Source: Bacillus sp. NEB1478
Lineage (GTDB): Bacteria > Bacillota > Bacilli > Bacillales > Fictibacillaceae
Length of the DNA stretch: 64,000 bases
Assembly: GCF_031582965.1 (NCBI RefSeq)
Contig: NZ_CP134049.1
Coordinates: 2,480,001-2,544,000, forward strand
Reading direction: 5' to 3'
Shown: one piece after another, positions 1 through 7,957 of the stretch
Layout of the letters: each line of letters opens with the position of its first letter
Position numbering within the stretch: the stretch's first letter is position 1
Notes under the pieces: model-generated
Databases searched by the model: none
Seen by the model: only the letters and a program-made list of their open reading frames with translations
Told to the model about the DNA's origin: nothing
Program-made: the position numbers and the translations under genes

Positions 1-402
1 GTCAAGCATGATAAGCTGAATGTAAATATCTTCACTTTTAGTGACTTTCTTCATCTCTTGCAGTACGGCTTCTCTTATACTTGTTGAGAAACAAGCGAGA
101 GAACGGTGCGGAATACGCTGATGCTTCAAAAAATGAATACCTGAGCGAAACGCTTTTTCCTCAGCTTGTTTCAAGAAGTCTTGAAAACGATGTTCTTTCA
201 AAAACACAGCATGTACAATTCCGCGTAAAAATTTTTCCAGCACCCGCTCATATTGTTCAACAAAGCTGCTAAGAAAAGTATTAAAATCTTCATATAAATG
301 CAGCTCTTTTTTATGTATATCAATCATAGATGGGATGGATTTTATAAATCTTTTATACAAATCTTTTTTGAGTGCGCGCAGGTCTAGTTGGCTTTCTTCC
401 AT
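1..402 (-). CDS. Unknown helical protein, partial, under a c-di-GMP riboswitch
   Basis: The reading frame is open from an ATG at 402 to the left edge of the window, so the C-terminus is missing. About 134 residues are visible, starting MEESQLDLRALKKDLY. They are rich in Lys, Glu, Leu and Phe, look all-helical, and have no signal peptide or membrane segment. A GAGGG ribosome binding site lies about 7 bases upstream. I do not recognise the family; it could be the N-terminal helical module of a longer signalling protein. The upstream c-di-GMP-I riboswitch and terminator imply that its expression depends on c-di-GMP, which suggests a role in motility, attachment or matrix, but that is inference. 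Confidence 0.75.
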   Translation of the reverse strand, partial: MEESQLDLRALKKDLYKRFIKSIPSMIDIHKKELHLYEDFNTFLSSFVEQYERVLEKFLRGIVHAVFLKEHRFQDFLKQAEEKAFRSGIHFLKHQRIPHRSLACFSTSIREAVLQEMKKVTKSEDIYIQLIMLD

Positions 403-437
403 ATTAGCAACCCTCAAATCTTCAATAATTTACATAC

Positions 438-480
438 AAAGAGCCATCCCCCTTAAGAATTAAAGGGAAATGGCTCTTAA
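438..480 (-). terminator. Riboswitch-controlled intrinsic terminator
   Basis: On the minus strand AAGAGCCAT pairs with ATGGCTCTT around an inner CCCTT/AAGGG stem, followed by a short T-rich tract. It lies between the c-di-GMP aptamer and the partial gene, so it serves as the expression platform. Its 5' side (462-470, TTTCCCTTT on the minus strand) can instead pair with AAAGGGGAA at 606-614, part of which is the 3' strand of aptamer stem P1. Confidence 0.75.
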
Positions 481-609
481 TGCTTGATAAACTTGGAATC
501 TCGTCTTGTTTTGTCCTTCCGGTGCTCATGTATTAGCAATACACTGAACTCCTCTGAACTCCACATCATCGATCTTCTAGCTTCAGAAACATTAATATGG
601 CATCGTTCC

Positions 610-704
610 CCTTTGGCAACCGGCTGCCATCGTATGCATCCACATACTTTAGGCCCATAGCTTTGCGTCCCAGCTTTTCAACTGGTTTGCCCTTATTACA
701 AAGG
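610..704 (-). promoter_or_regulatory. Cyclic di-GMP-I (GEMM) riboswitch aptamer
   Basis: The minus strand carries the GEMM-I conserved blocks in order: AAGGGCAAACC, a stem ending GGGACGCAAAGC, GGGCCTAAAG, then a stem ending CAGCCGGTTGCC. The outer stem P1 is formed by CCTTTG (699-704) and CAAAGG (610-615). GGACGCAAAGC and the GGTTGCC side are hallmarks of the class that binds c-di-GMP. A sigma-A promoter lies just upstream and a terminator lies between the aptamer and the partial gene 1-402. The 3' strand of P1 overlaps a 9-base antiterminator sequence, so ligand binding should favour termination (an OFF switch). The class call is direct from sequence; the direction of control is inference. 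Confidence 0.93.
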
Positions 705-722
705 TTTTTATGATTTATAGTT

Positions 723-752
723 ATTATATCCTATATAGGGAAAATGTGCCAA
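723..752 (-). promoter_or_regulatory. Sigma-A promoter of the riboswitch transcript
   Basis: The minus strand has TTGGCA (747-752), an 18-base spacer and TATAAT (723-728), which puts the start about 10 bases before the c-di-GMP aptamer. Confidence 0.75.
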
Positions 753-774
753 TATTTTTTATAGGCAATATTAA

Positions 775-1428
775 CTATTGTAATTTCTTTTCGATAGAAT
801 ATTTTAACTTTCGATAATATCTATACCCTATTCGAACTAGATTTAAAACAAAATATGGAATGCGTATAGGGAAACGGTAAAGTGTTTTTTTGTAAAATTT
901 GAAGTAGGCTTTTCTTAAATCTGCCCATTTTCTGCATTCTACCTGTTTTAAGAAGTCAGAAACATCGACAATAATTCCTCTGCCGTTACTGATCATGACA
1001 TTCTTCCCATGAACATCAACAGGAAATAAGCCCTTTTTCTTCGCATAATTCAGAGCTTCATCGATATCATAAATGACTTTTTCAGGAATTTTAACACCTT
1101 TATGAACACAATCATAGAGAGTTACCCCTTCAATTCTCTTTAAAATCAGGAATCGATCTTCCGTATAATAGCATACGGAATAGCCAGGATGCTCTCCCAG
1201 TTTTTCATATACCTTCTTTTCTTGGATAAGGCCATGCGCTTCTCTTCCATAGATTTTAACAACATAAGCGGGATAGTCAGGATGAAGGAATACTGCGGCA
1301 TAGTTTCCGCAGCCGATCAATTTCCAAGGATGAGGAGTGTTGATAGGGCATACCGGATCAAACGGACTCTGACTCTCTATAATCATTTCTCTATTTAACT
1401 GTCTTGTAAGCTGGATAAAGTGTTCCAT
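775..1428 (-). CDS. Small protein-kinase-like (YrzF-type) protein
   Basis: 217 residues with a reduced eukaryotic-type kinase fold. A glycine-poor nucleotide loop (IGCGNYAAVF) is followed by a lysine in VVKIYG, a catalytic-loop-like DVHGKNVM near residue 140, and DVSDF in place of DFG. A basic, aromatic tail rich in Tyr and Arg follows. The Asp of HxD is displaced (DVHGKN), as in lipopolysaccharide-kinase/RIO-like small kinases, so activity and substrate are uncertain. I chose ATG 1428 because AGAGG sits six bases upstream; an ATG 66 bases further up has no binding site. It is divergent from no gene and stands alone downstream of nothing obvious. Confidence 0.75.
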   Translation of the reverse strand: MEHFIQLTRQLNREMIIESQSPFDPVCPINTPHPWKLIGCGNYAAVFLHPDYPAYVVKIYGREAHGLIQEKKVYEKLGEHPGYSVCYYTEDRFLILKRIEGVTLYDCVHKGVKIPEKVIYDIDEALNYAKKKGLFPVDVHGKNVMISNGRGIIVDVSDFLKQVECRKWADLRKAYFKFYKKTLYRFPIRIPYFVLNLVRIGYRYYRKLKYSIEKKLQ

Positions 1429-1534
1429 ACATTTCCTCTTTTTCGTTGGTATACCATGAGTTTTAGCATCTAGCAATACGTTCATTGTATACACAACCAG
1501 CTAAAAAGGAAACCAATTTGAAGGAAAGAAATTT

Positions 1535-1894
1535 CTATTGTGATGCAACGCGAAGATAAGACATCATGAGGGTTTCAGCTTTATTCTTCAAATGGACATT
1601 CGGAAATCTCATAATTTCACGATAACCTCGAATGAATATCTCATATTCGGTAATATCGTTATCTTTCTGGCCATCCATCACCTTAATTTTTCTTTTTCTT
1701 AGTTCAACGCGAACATCATGCAAGTCTTTGCTAATTTGATTCATTATCTGCTCTAAGAGAGCGATGTAAGGCTGCTTTAATTTAAATGCTGAACGGTTTA
1801 CAACTTGTAAATCACGGTGAAAAACCGTTAATATAATCGGATACATTACGAATTTATCGATTAATGAACGTTCCTCTTCATTACCATACTGCAT
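1535..1894 (-). CDS. YhjD-like small protein
   Basis: 119 residues from ATG 1894, which has a strong AAAGGGGG site eight bases upstream; the longer in-frame start at 1957 lacks one. The protein is soluble and helical, with a PYIALLEQ segment and a basic LRKRKIKV stretch. From memory the overall pattern resembles Bacillus YhjD, a small protein linked to sporulation-time expression. No catalytic motif is visible. It follows the WYL-like gene by 13 bases, so the two are probably cotranscribed. The family match is from memory and moderate. Confidence 0.7.
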   Translation of the reverse strand: MQYGNEEERSLIDKFVMYPIILTVFHRDLQVVNRSAFKLKQPYIALLEQIMNQISKDLHDVRVELRKRKIKVMDGQKDNDITEYEIFIRGYREIMRFPNVHLKNKAETLMMSYLRVASQ

Positions 1895-1907
1895 ATAGAT
1901 CCCCCTT

Positions 1908-2117
1908 TTAAGAAGGCAAAAATTTAAATTGAACAGATAAAATATTGCTGATTTCAAAGGTTCTTATTTGTTTTCGCTCAGAACAGAAAGCCGTAACAAG
2001 CTTACCGTCAAAAGCATAAGGCGTGATAAGGCGTTGTGTGATTGCACCGCTTTTAGAAAGGTAGATCACCTCAATCGGCGCCCTTTCTTGGATGCATCTC
2101 AAAAACATACTTGTCAT
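1908..2117 (-). CDS. Short WYL-like domain protein
   Basis: 69 residues from ATG 2117, preceded by a perfect AAGGAGG. The sequence RAPIEVIYLSKSGAITQR, then a PYAFDG turn and RTFEISNIL, matches the beta-rich layout of WYL domains, which sense ligands in bacterial regulators. Here the domain stands alone without a helix-turn-helix. It is followed by the YhjD-like gene, and a terminator separates it from the RsbR gene upstream. Binding partner and ligand are unknown. Confidence 0.7.
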   Translation of the reverse strand: MTSMFLRCIQERAPIEVIYLSKSGAITQRLITPYAFDGKLVTAFCSERKQIRTFEISNILSVQFKFLPS

Positions 2118-2171
2118 GTTAGAGACCTCCTTTTTATCAGTATATACGAACACACGTTCTTTTAACACTAG

Positions 2172-2203
2172 AAAAAAATACCTGCCCTATTTGGGCAAGT
2201 ATC
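2172..2203 (-). terminator. Terminator after the RsbR-family gene
   Basis: On the minus strand ATACTTGCCC, loop AAATA and GGGCAGGTAT are followed by seven T. Confidence 0.9.
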
Positions 2204-2213
2204 TTTACAAAAA

Positions 2214-3044
2214 TTATTTCGTTTTTGACTCAAAGCCCATCGCTTCAAGCTGCTGATACAGATTTCCCGCAATCGAAATTCCATCAAAGCTGATTCCCAA
2301 AGAAACTACTGTTTGTGCAAGTTCGGGGCGCATACCGCTTAATGTCACTTCAACACCTAATAATTTTAAGGAATTGATTACTTTAAATAAATTGTGTGCA
2401 ACCATCGTGTCAATAACTGGTACTCCTGATAAATCTATAAATAGATGTTCTACCTGTAACTCGGTGCATCTCTCCAAAGCTGTTTCCATTATAAGCTTTG
2501 AACGATGTGTATCAATTGTCCCAACAAGCGGGAGTACTGCAATCGATCGAGTAAGACGGACAACGGGTACAGATAATTCTTCGATCGCTTCACGTGCAAG
2601 TCCCAATACTTTATTGTTGTTTTCTACATAAGCTACACTAAACGCGTGAACGGCTTCATCGAGCAGTGGATCTATAATGGAGGCTGCTTTTAACACCGTT
2701 TCTGCAGAGGATGTCTGCTTTTTTATCTCTTCTCTAATAAAATCCCATAATACAATTCTGTAAAAACGGGTACTGTGCAATGCCAGATCAAGAGGAACTT
2801 CATACTGAACAGCAAGTTCTCCATTTCTTTTTCCCCATTCGATGAATGCTCTTTCTACTTCTTCTAAATTTTCATATAACGCTTCTCCAAAATATGAAAA
2901 GAGTTCTCCGCGTAATTGAAGTACTTGTTCAGTGAGCTCCGGTGGATTTTGACCATGCTGGATTCTTACTTCATCAATTTTTTTTGCTAGTTCGTATTTA
3001 TGTTTTACGATTTTCTTCCCCAATTGCTGCAAATGAACTTCCAT
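2214..3044 (-). CDS. RsbR-family stressosome protein (STAS)
   Basis: 276 residues. Residues 1-140 form an all-helical N-terminal half like the non-haem globin domain of RsbR proteins. Residues 155-270 form a STAS domain. The two conserved phosphorylation threonines of the family fit GTIDTHR and VPVIDTMVAH. RsbR paralogues build the stressosome with RsbS and release RsbT when phosphorylated, which feeds the sigma-B stress response. RsbS, RsbT and sigB are not in this window, so this is an unlinked paralogue of the RsbRB/RC/RD kind. A sigma-B-like promoter lies upstream. A terminator follows the stop. Confidence 0.9.
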   Translation of the reverse strand: MEVHLQQLGKKIVKHKYELAKKIDEVRIQHGQNPPELTEQVLQLRGELFSYFGEALYENLEEVERAFIEWGKRNGELAVQYEVPLDLALHSTRFYRIVLWDFIREEIKKQTSSAETVLKAASIIDPLLDEAVHAFSVAYVENNNKVLGLAREAIEELSVPVVRLTRSIAVLPLVGTIDTHRSKLIMETALERCTELQVEHLFIDLSGVPVIDTMVAHNLFKVINSLKLLGVEVTLSGMRPELAQTVVSLGISFDGISIAGNLYQQLEAMGFESKTK

Positions 3045-3098
3045 CTCTATTATGATCCCCCTAAAAATATATAAAAATATTGCATAGCTCCTATCTAT

Positions 3099-3124
3099 AT
3101 ACCATTATTATACATGAGGTAAAC
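3099..3124 (-). promoter_or_regulatory. Candidate sigma-B promoter of the RsbR gene
   Basis: The minus strand has GTTTAC (3119-3124), a 14-base spacer and TGGTAT (3099-3104), close to the sigma-B pattern GTTTAA/GGGTAT. A TATAAT in the same spacer could instead be a sigma-A -10, but I see no good -35 for it. Confidence 0.35.
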
Positions 3125-3180
3125 ATTTTTATTTGAATAAAAAAGAAGTTTATCGGATCGCTAATTAGAGAGGGATACTT

Positions 3181-3549
3181 ATGAAAATTTGGTTGGGGTT
3201 TATTTTTGGACTTTTCGCTATGTCTCATTGGTCGACTTACGCTTTTGCATTTGAATTAAAAGCAGAAACCGCTGCAGAACGAATTGGTGCAGTTTCTATT
3301 GGGGTTGCCATATTAATCATTATATTAATGTTAATCTACAAACGGTATGACTCCTCGTTTTTCCACGGATTCTTGGCTGCTATCGGATTATTTTTAACAG
3401 TAGACAATATTTTATTTCATTGGGTGTTTCGGCTGCATCGCATCACTAGCGGTCCAGAAGCGAATATCCTAGAACCATTATTTGTGATCGCAGGAATCGG
3501 TCTTGTTTATTATACGTGGAAAAAAGAGCAGCCGAAAAATTATCAATGA
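3181..3549 (+). CDS. DUF2243-like four-helix membrane protein
   Basis: 122 residues with four membrane segments at about residues 4-22, 34-53, 60-78 and 95-112. The middle segment ends in TVDNILFHWVFRLHR, whose Asp/His pattern resembles the DGIxxHxxxQWHH signature of DUF2243 membrane proteins. Function is unknown. AGAGGG lies seven bases before the ATG. It is divergent from the RsbR gene and converges on the amidase gene, with which its 3' end overlaps by 7 bases. Confidence 0.7.
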   Translation: MKIWLGFIFGLFAMSHWSTYAFAFELKAETAAERIGAVSIGVAILIIILMLIYKRYDSSFFHGFLAAIGLFLTVDNILFHWVFRLHRITSGPEANILEPLFVIAGIGLVYYTWKKEQPKNYQ

Positions 3550-4196
3550 TCAATAAAGACTGCAAAACCCGCTGCTTTTGCTTTGGCTGCCAGTTTTTGT
3601 GCATTATCTCTGGATGAAAAAGCACCGATTTGAACTTTATAAAGATTTTTAGAAGCAGTAACTGTATCTTTAAATACTTCATTTTGAACAATCATTTTTT
3701 TCAATTCATATTTTACATCCTCGATAAAAAAGGGAAATGACTTATCATACTGATGCATACTGTTAAGCGGATCTGATCTTCGTTTTGGATCCAGCTGAAA
3801 ATGTCCTTTTATATGGTTTTCGGGATCCCAACTATACATTTCACACAAATAAGCAAAGAACCATACATAACGGTTGTATGCCTCTGTAAAATTAATCGAC
3901 TGGCCGTAACACAACTCAACCCCGACTGCCCACTCGTTTGCATCTGATACGTTCGACCTCACATGCCAAGCCTTTTCTTGCAAAGGAATAATGACTAGAA
4001 TCTGTTTATCATCAATAAAGACATGCGCTGATGACCCTAATTGCCTGCTGTTAAAATAACGGTAATTTTGTTGTGCAGTAGAATCAGGATTTCCTGTATC
4101 GTGTGCAACAACATAGCGGGGAATTCTATTACCGCCTGGTCGCTGCTGCAGCTCCTTTTTTATGTATTGATAGGTTACGGGGTACTTCTCTTCCAT
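3543..4196 (-). CDS. N-acetylmuramoyl-L-alanine amidase with SPOR domain
   Basis: 217 residues. Residues 20-150 form an Amidase_2 domain. YVVAHDTGNPDS carries the first zinc His, KAWHVR and KGHFQLDP carry the later ones, and VGVELCYG contains the conserved Glu. This fold cleaves the lactam bond between muramic acid and L-alanine in peptidoglycan and resembles the CwlA/CwlH/XlyA group. Residues 185-217 form one short SPOR-like repeat (LYKVQIGAFSSRDNA), which binds stripped glycan. No signal peptide is seen, as in some sporulation and phage-type amidases. ATG 4196 has a GGAG site. The upstream in-frame ATG at 4262 lies inside a terminator hairpin and is rejected. Confidence 0.88.
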   Translation of the reverse strand: MEEKYPVTYQYIKKELQQRPGGNRIPRYVVAHDTGNPDSTAQQNYRYFNSRQLGSSAHVFIDDKQILVIIPLQEKAWHVRSNVSDANEWAVGVELCYGQSINFTEAYNRYVWFFAYLCEMYSWDPENHIKGHFQLDPKRRSDPLNSMHQYDKSFPFFIEDVKYELKKMIVQNEVFKDTVTASKNLYKVQIGAFSSRDNAQKLAAKAKAAGFAVFIDH

Positions 4197-4249
4197 TTCA
4201 TCAGCTCCTAATTTTTTCTTCCCTTCATCTATAAGTAGCTGAACAAAAG

Positions 4250-4280
4250 AAAAAAGAGCCATCGAAAAGGCTCTTTTTTT
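4250..4280 (-). terminator. Terminator after the chromate transporter gene
   Basis: AAGAGCC, loop and GGCTCTT with T runs on both sides; usable in both directions. Confidence 0.85.
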
Positions 4281-4285
4281 AAAGC

Positions 4286-4322
4286 TTTGTTAATTGATAG
4301 TGTTGATAATCCTTGAAAGTCA
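4286..4322. repeat. 37-bp dispersed repeat, copy 1
   Basis: This stretch matches 26954-26990 in the same orientation with two mismatches over 37 bases (core AGTGTTGATAATCCTTG). Both copies lie in gaps between minus-strand genes. I see no hairpin in it. Confidence 0.8.
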
Positions 4323-4386
4323 GAAAATCCACTCCCTTTCCGTGGACGAATCGCCAAGCCAGAAAAGAGCCTTACTAATAAAACAA

Positions 4387-5583
4387 TTACGAGATTAATG
4401 ATGTAACCATACCGCCAATAACAGCCGCAGCTACAATCATCCTAGGAGGCAATTTCCAGATTACGAGTGCTGTAAACGCAAGCGCAGATAAAACAAAATC
4501 TAGAGGTGCTTTTACCGTGCTCGTCCATAAAGGATCGTAAAATGCCGCAAGAAGCAACCCTACTACGGCCGCATTCACACCCGTTAAAGCTGCTGAGAAT
4601 TTCATATTATTTCGAAACGAATTCCAATATGGAAGTGCTCCATACACAAGTAAAAAGGAAGGCAGGAAAATCGCAATGACTGCAATTAATCCACCGGTGA
4701 TCCCAGCTGTCATCGTTCCCAGGTATGCAGCAAAGGTGAAAAGAGGACCCGGAACAGCCTGGGCTGCTCCATATCCGGCTAGAAATTCCGAACTGCTCAC
4801 CCAGTGTAATGGCACTACCTCTCTTTCTAACATTGGCAGGACAACATGACCTCCACCAAATACCAATGACCCAACTCTGTAAAACGTATCTATAATCGCA
4901 GCTTCAATTCCGGAAAACTGTGATCGAAGAAACGGCAAAATAGCGAGCAATACTGCAAACAGAACTAACCAAACCCAGCCTCTACCTCTTTTAGAAGTTG
5001 GTTCAAACTGTTCATTATCTTTACTATTTTCACGATATAAAAAATAACCAATAATTGCAGCTATTAAGATAATACCAAGCTGAACGAGTGCAGATGGCAC
5101 TAAAAGAGCTGCTGCTGCTGCAAGTACAGCAAGTCCGGCTTTGCTGTTCGTGTTTGCAAGATTCCTTCCCATTCCAAGCAACGCTTGAGCAACTACTGCT
5201 ATGGCAACGATTTTTAGCGCATGAATCAAACCATCCAGATCATACGTGGTTCCTTTTAAAAAATAAGCAAATAAAATAAGTGCAATAACAGATGGCATCG
5301 TGAAACCAAGCCATGCTAAAAAGCCGCCTAGAAGACCACCGCGCATCGCTCCGATACCAATACCGACCTGACTGCTCGCGGGGCCAGGAAGGAACTGACA
5401 AAGTGCTACTAAATCTGCATATGTACGATCATCCAGCCATTTTCTTTTTTGGACATATTCATCTCGAAAATAGCCTAAATGTGCGATTGGACCTCCAAAT
5501 GAAGTCAGCCCCAATCGTAATGCGGTAAAAAATATTTCTACTAAAGAGTGTCTATTTTTTTTCGCTTCCTTCAAGGAAAACAT
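4387..5583 (-). CDS. chrA: Chromate transporter ChrA
   Basis: 398 residues and about ten membrane segments, arranged as two homologous CHR halves. The first has LGLTSFGGPIAHLGYF and FLPGPASSQVGIGIG; the second has VGSLVFGGGHVVLPML and QAVPGPLFTFAAYLG. The family exports chromate from the cytoplasm and is often linked to sulfate status. The start is uncertain: ATG 5583 has AAAGGA unusually close, a TTG four codons later has better spacing, and a GTG at 5634 has no site. It starts 8 bases after the tiny membrane-protein gene, so translation is probably coupled. Confidence 0.88.
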   Translation of the reverse strand: MFSLKEAKKNRHSLVEIFFTALRLGLTSFGGPIAHLGYFRDEYVQKRKWLDDRTYADLVALCQFLPGPASSQVGIGIGAMRGGLLGGFLAWLGFTMPSVIALILFAYFLKGTTYDLDGLIHALKIVAIAVVAQALLGMGRNLANTNSKAGLAVLAAAAALLVPSALVQLGIILIAAIIGYFLYRENSKDNEQFEPTSKRGRGWVWLVLFAVLLAILPFLRSQFSGIEAAIIDTFYRVGSLVFGGGHVVLPMLEREVVPLHWVSSSEFLAGYGAAQAVPGPLFTFAAYLGTMTAGITGGLIAVIAIFLPSFLLVYGALPYWNSFRNNMKFSAALTGVNAAVVGLLLAAFYDPLWTSTVKAPLDFVLSALAFTALVIWKLPPRMIVAAAVIGGMVTSLIS

Positions 5584-5591
5584 CTTCCTTT

Positions 5592-5702
5592 CTACATCCC
5601 GCCTCCAGGTGGTGATTGTGTAACGATTGCCCACACCCAGTAAGCGATTCCGATTAAAAAGCCAAAACCTAAAAGCAACAAAAACAAAGTTGAATTTTTC
5701 AT
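5592..5702 (-). CDS. 36-residue membrane protein preceding chrA
   Basis: ATG 5702 has AAGGGG nine bases upstream. The protein begins MKNSTLFLLLLGFGFLIG, forms one membrane helix (residues 5-28) and ends in a short Pro/Gly tail. Its stop codon is 8 bases before the chrA start, so the pair form one operon. The function is unknown; a small helper of the transporter or a translation-coupling leader are both possible. Confidence 0.7.
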   Translation of the reverse strand: MKNSTLFLLLLGFGFLIGIAYWVWAIVTQSPPGGGM

Positions 5703-5788
5703 CGTTTTTTCCCCTTAAACTATTTACTTTCTTTTTAACTATAAACTATCATATACTATTAGAAGAAACAAAAAACAAGGGTGTTTAT

Positions 5789-6220
5789 ATGAAAAATGTT
5801 GAGCAGGGACGCAAAGTAATCGAACACGAGCTAGAAATGAGCATTCGCAGGCTTTTTAGAACTCTGCGAAAAGGACTAAATGAGCTATACACAGATTATA
5901 TTCCAAGTAATGAATTCGCTGTTTTGCAAACGCTGAGTAATCATAGTCCACTGATGGCTTCAGAAATAGCCAATGAACTTAAAGTTTCATCCAGCCACAT
6001 TACAGCTGTGACTGACCGGCTTGTAAAAAAGGGGTACATCCAACGAGTAAGATCTGATTCTGATCGCAGAATTGTCTACTTAGAAGTAACGGATGATGGC
6101 AGAACTATCGCCGCTGAGATGGACGAAATCAAAAATGAGTATTTTGGGGATAAGTTCAGTCACTTATCAGATGAAGAAATGAAGTCAATGATAAGTTTTT
6201 TTACAAAACTGCTGGATTGA
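5789..6220 (+). CDS. MarR-family transcriptional regulator
   Basis: 143 residues with a winged helix-turn-helix. The recognition region ELKVSSSHITAVTDRLVKKG is followed by a wing with SDSDRRIVYLEVTDDG, the family's characteristic DxR box. Such proteins are dimeric repressors released by small toxic ligands or oxidation; only aromatic and aliphatic residues are evident, with no cysteine. ATG 5789 has AAGGG upstream; the frame is open further up but has no site. The drug exporter starts 75 bases downstream on the same strand, so this is very probably its repressor. Confidence 0.9.
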   Translation: MKNVEQGRKVIEHELEMSIRRLFRTLRKGLNELYTDYIPSNEFAVLQTLSNHSPLMASEIANELKVSSSHITAVTDRLVKKGYIQRVRSDSDRRIVYLEVTDDGRTIAAEMDEIKNEYFGDKFSHLSDEEMKSMISFFTKLLD

Positions 6221-6295
6221 TCATAGCAGTTTTGTTTTTCGAAGATACTTCACATTGTGAATTATTTACTATATGAATAGGGGGACAACACAAAC

Positions 6296-7903
6296 ATGGA
6301 ACATCTCGAAATGAGACGTAAAGTCATAATTATGATTTCCATTATGGCGGCAATGCTTTTTGCAGCATTGAACCAGACGATTGTTGGAACGTCACTGCCG
6401 AAGATCATTTCCGACATAGGAGGTATTGAATACTACAGCTGGATTTTCACGATATTTATGCTAGCATCCAGCGTCACTGCCATTTTAGTAGGTAAGCTTT
6501 CCGATATTTACGGACGCAAGCCTTTTATACTTCTGGGAATTGGTGTTTTTTCTGCAGGTTCACTCCTTTGCGGAATGTCTGATAGTATTATTCAACTCAT
6601 TTTATGCCGTGGAATTCAAGGGTTTGGAGGCGGCATGATAATGTCAACAGCATTTACAGCGGTAGGGGATTTGTTTCCACCACGTGAGCGCGGTAAATGG
6701 CAAGGAATCATGAGCAGTGTGTTTGGATTAGCGAGTGTATTCGGTCCGACACTTGGCGGATATATCGTTGATCACTTCCATTGGCACTGGGTCTTCTGGA
6801 TTTTCCTTCCGTTTGGACTCGTTGCGTTCGCAGCTATCTATTTCTTATTTCCATCAGTAGACCACAAGAAAAAAGAATCAATCGATTATGCAGGATCTTT
6901 ATTCCTTACGATCACAATGGTACCGTTACTCCTCTCTTTCACTTGGGCCGGCAACCAATATGATTGGGTATCACCACAGATCATCGGTCTATTCGCAGTA
7001 ACAATCGCAGCCTTCATTCTCTTTATTTTTACAGAGAAACGTGTATCAAGTCCTGTTCTTCCATTAGAAATGTTTAAAAATAGGGTGTTTACAGTTTCTA
7101 ATATCATTGGTTTCTTTTTAGGAGCAGGGATGTTCGGCTCCATCATGTATATGCCGTTCTTTATCCAAGGTGTTATGGGTACATCAGCAACGAAATCAGG
7201 GTTTGTTATGATGCCGCTGACATTATCTATGGTTGCAGGCAGTACGATTTCCGGCCAGATCGTAACGAAGACCGGTAAGTACAAAAAATTAGCGATGCTC
7301 GGACTATTCATTATGGTATGCGGTATGTCCAGCATGCACTTTATGGACACTGAAACAACAAACGTAACAGCTATTTTAAATATGATTTTAGTCGGTACTG
7401 GCCTCGGTATCGCATTCCCGATCTTCACCCTTACCGTTCAGAATGCTACAGAGCATAAATATTTAGGTGTTGCTACTTCTTCTGTTCAGCTGTTCAGGCA
7501 GCTTGGAGGAACAATTGGCGTTTCAATCATGGGAAGTGTAATGAATAACCAGCTTGCAGATCATTTTAATGAAAAATCACAAAAACTGATCGCTGCTACT
7601 CCTAACTTTCCAAAAAGCATGACAGAAAAAATTCACGAACTTGCTAATCCGCAAGTATTGTTAAACCAAGAAGCAGTCATGAAGAAATTCAGCAGTATGC
7701 CTCCTGAATCCGTTATGTTCCTCAAAAAAGTACTTGGCATTTTGCGTGAATCATTAAGCTATGCACTAAACGGTGTTTTCCTGACTGGGGCAGTCGTTAT
7801 TAGTTTAGCGTTAATTCTTACTTTCTTCTTCTTACAAGAAATACCGCTAAGAACTTCAAATCATGAAAAAGCAGAAGCTGCCTCGAAATCAGAAACTGCC
7901 TAA
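6296..7903 (+). CDS. DHA2-family (EmrB/QacA-type) multidrug exporter
   Basis: 535 residues and 14 predicted membrane helices. Visible motifs are the A motif GKLSDIYGRKPF (residues ~65-76), QTIVGTSLPKI in helix 1, and the C-type motif GLASVFGPTLGGYI in helix 5. These define proton-driven drug exporters of the major facilitator superfamily. A loop rich in Lys, Pro and Met lies before the last helix, as is usual in this group. GGGGG lies ten bases before the ATG. It follows the marR gene and ends at a strong terminator, so the two form a regulator-exporter unit. Confidence 0.9.
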   Translation: MEHLEMRRKVIIMISIMAAMLFAALNQTIVGTSLPKIISDIGGIEYYSWIFTIFMLASSVTAILVGKLSDIYGRKPFILLGIGVFSAGSLLCGMSDSIIQLILCRGIQGFGGGMIMSTAFTAVGDLFPPRERGKWQGIMSSVFGLASVFGPTLGGYIVDHFHWHWVFWIFLPFGLVAFAAIYFLFPSVDHKKKESIDYAGSLFLTITMVPLLLSFTWAGNQYDWVSPQIIGLFAVTIAAFILFIFTEKRVSSPVLPLEMFKNRVFTVSNIIGFFLGAGMFGSIMYMPFFIQGVMGTSATKSGFVMMPLTLSMVAGSTISGQIVTKTGKYKKLAMLGLFIMVCGMSSMHFMDTETTNVTAILNMILVGTGLGIAFPIFTLTVQNATEHKYLGVATSSVQLFRQLGGTIGVSIMGSVMNNQLADHFNEKSQKLIAATPNFPKSMTEKIHELANPQVLLNQEAVMKKFSSMPPESVMFLKKVLGILRESLSYALNGVFLTGAVVISLALILTFFFLQEIPLRTSNHEKAEAASKSETA

Positions 7904-7914
7904 CTAAAAAAAAT

Positions 7915-7957
7915 ACGACTCAAAAGAGAAATTGACCTCTTTGAGTCGTTTTTTTTA
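7915..7957 (+). terminator. Terminator after the drug exporter
   Basis: ACGACTCAAAAGAG pairs with CTCTTTGAGTCGT and is followed by eight T. The same arms recur at 60885-60919. Confidence 0.92.

Noticed and set aside
5627..5788. N-terminal extension of the MarR-family protein
   Set aside because: It has no binding site, lies over the promoter region and the opposite-strand small gene, and is absent from the usual family length.
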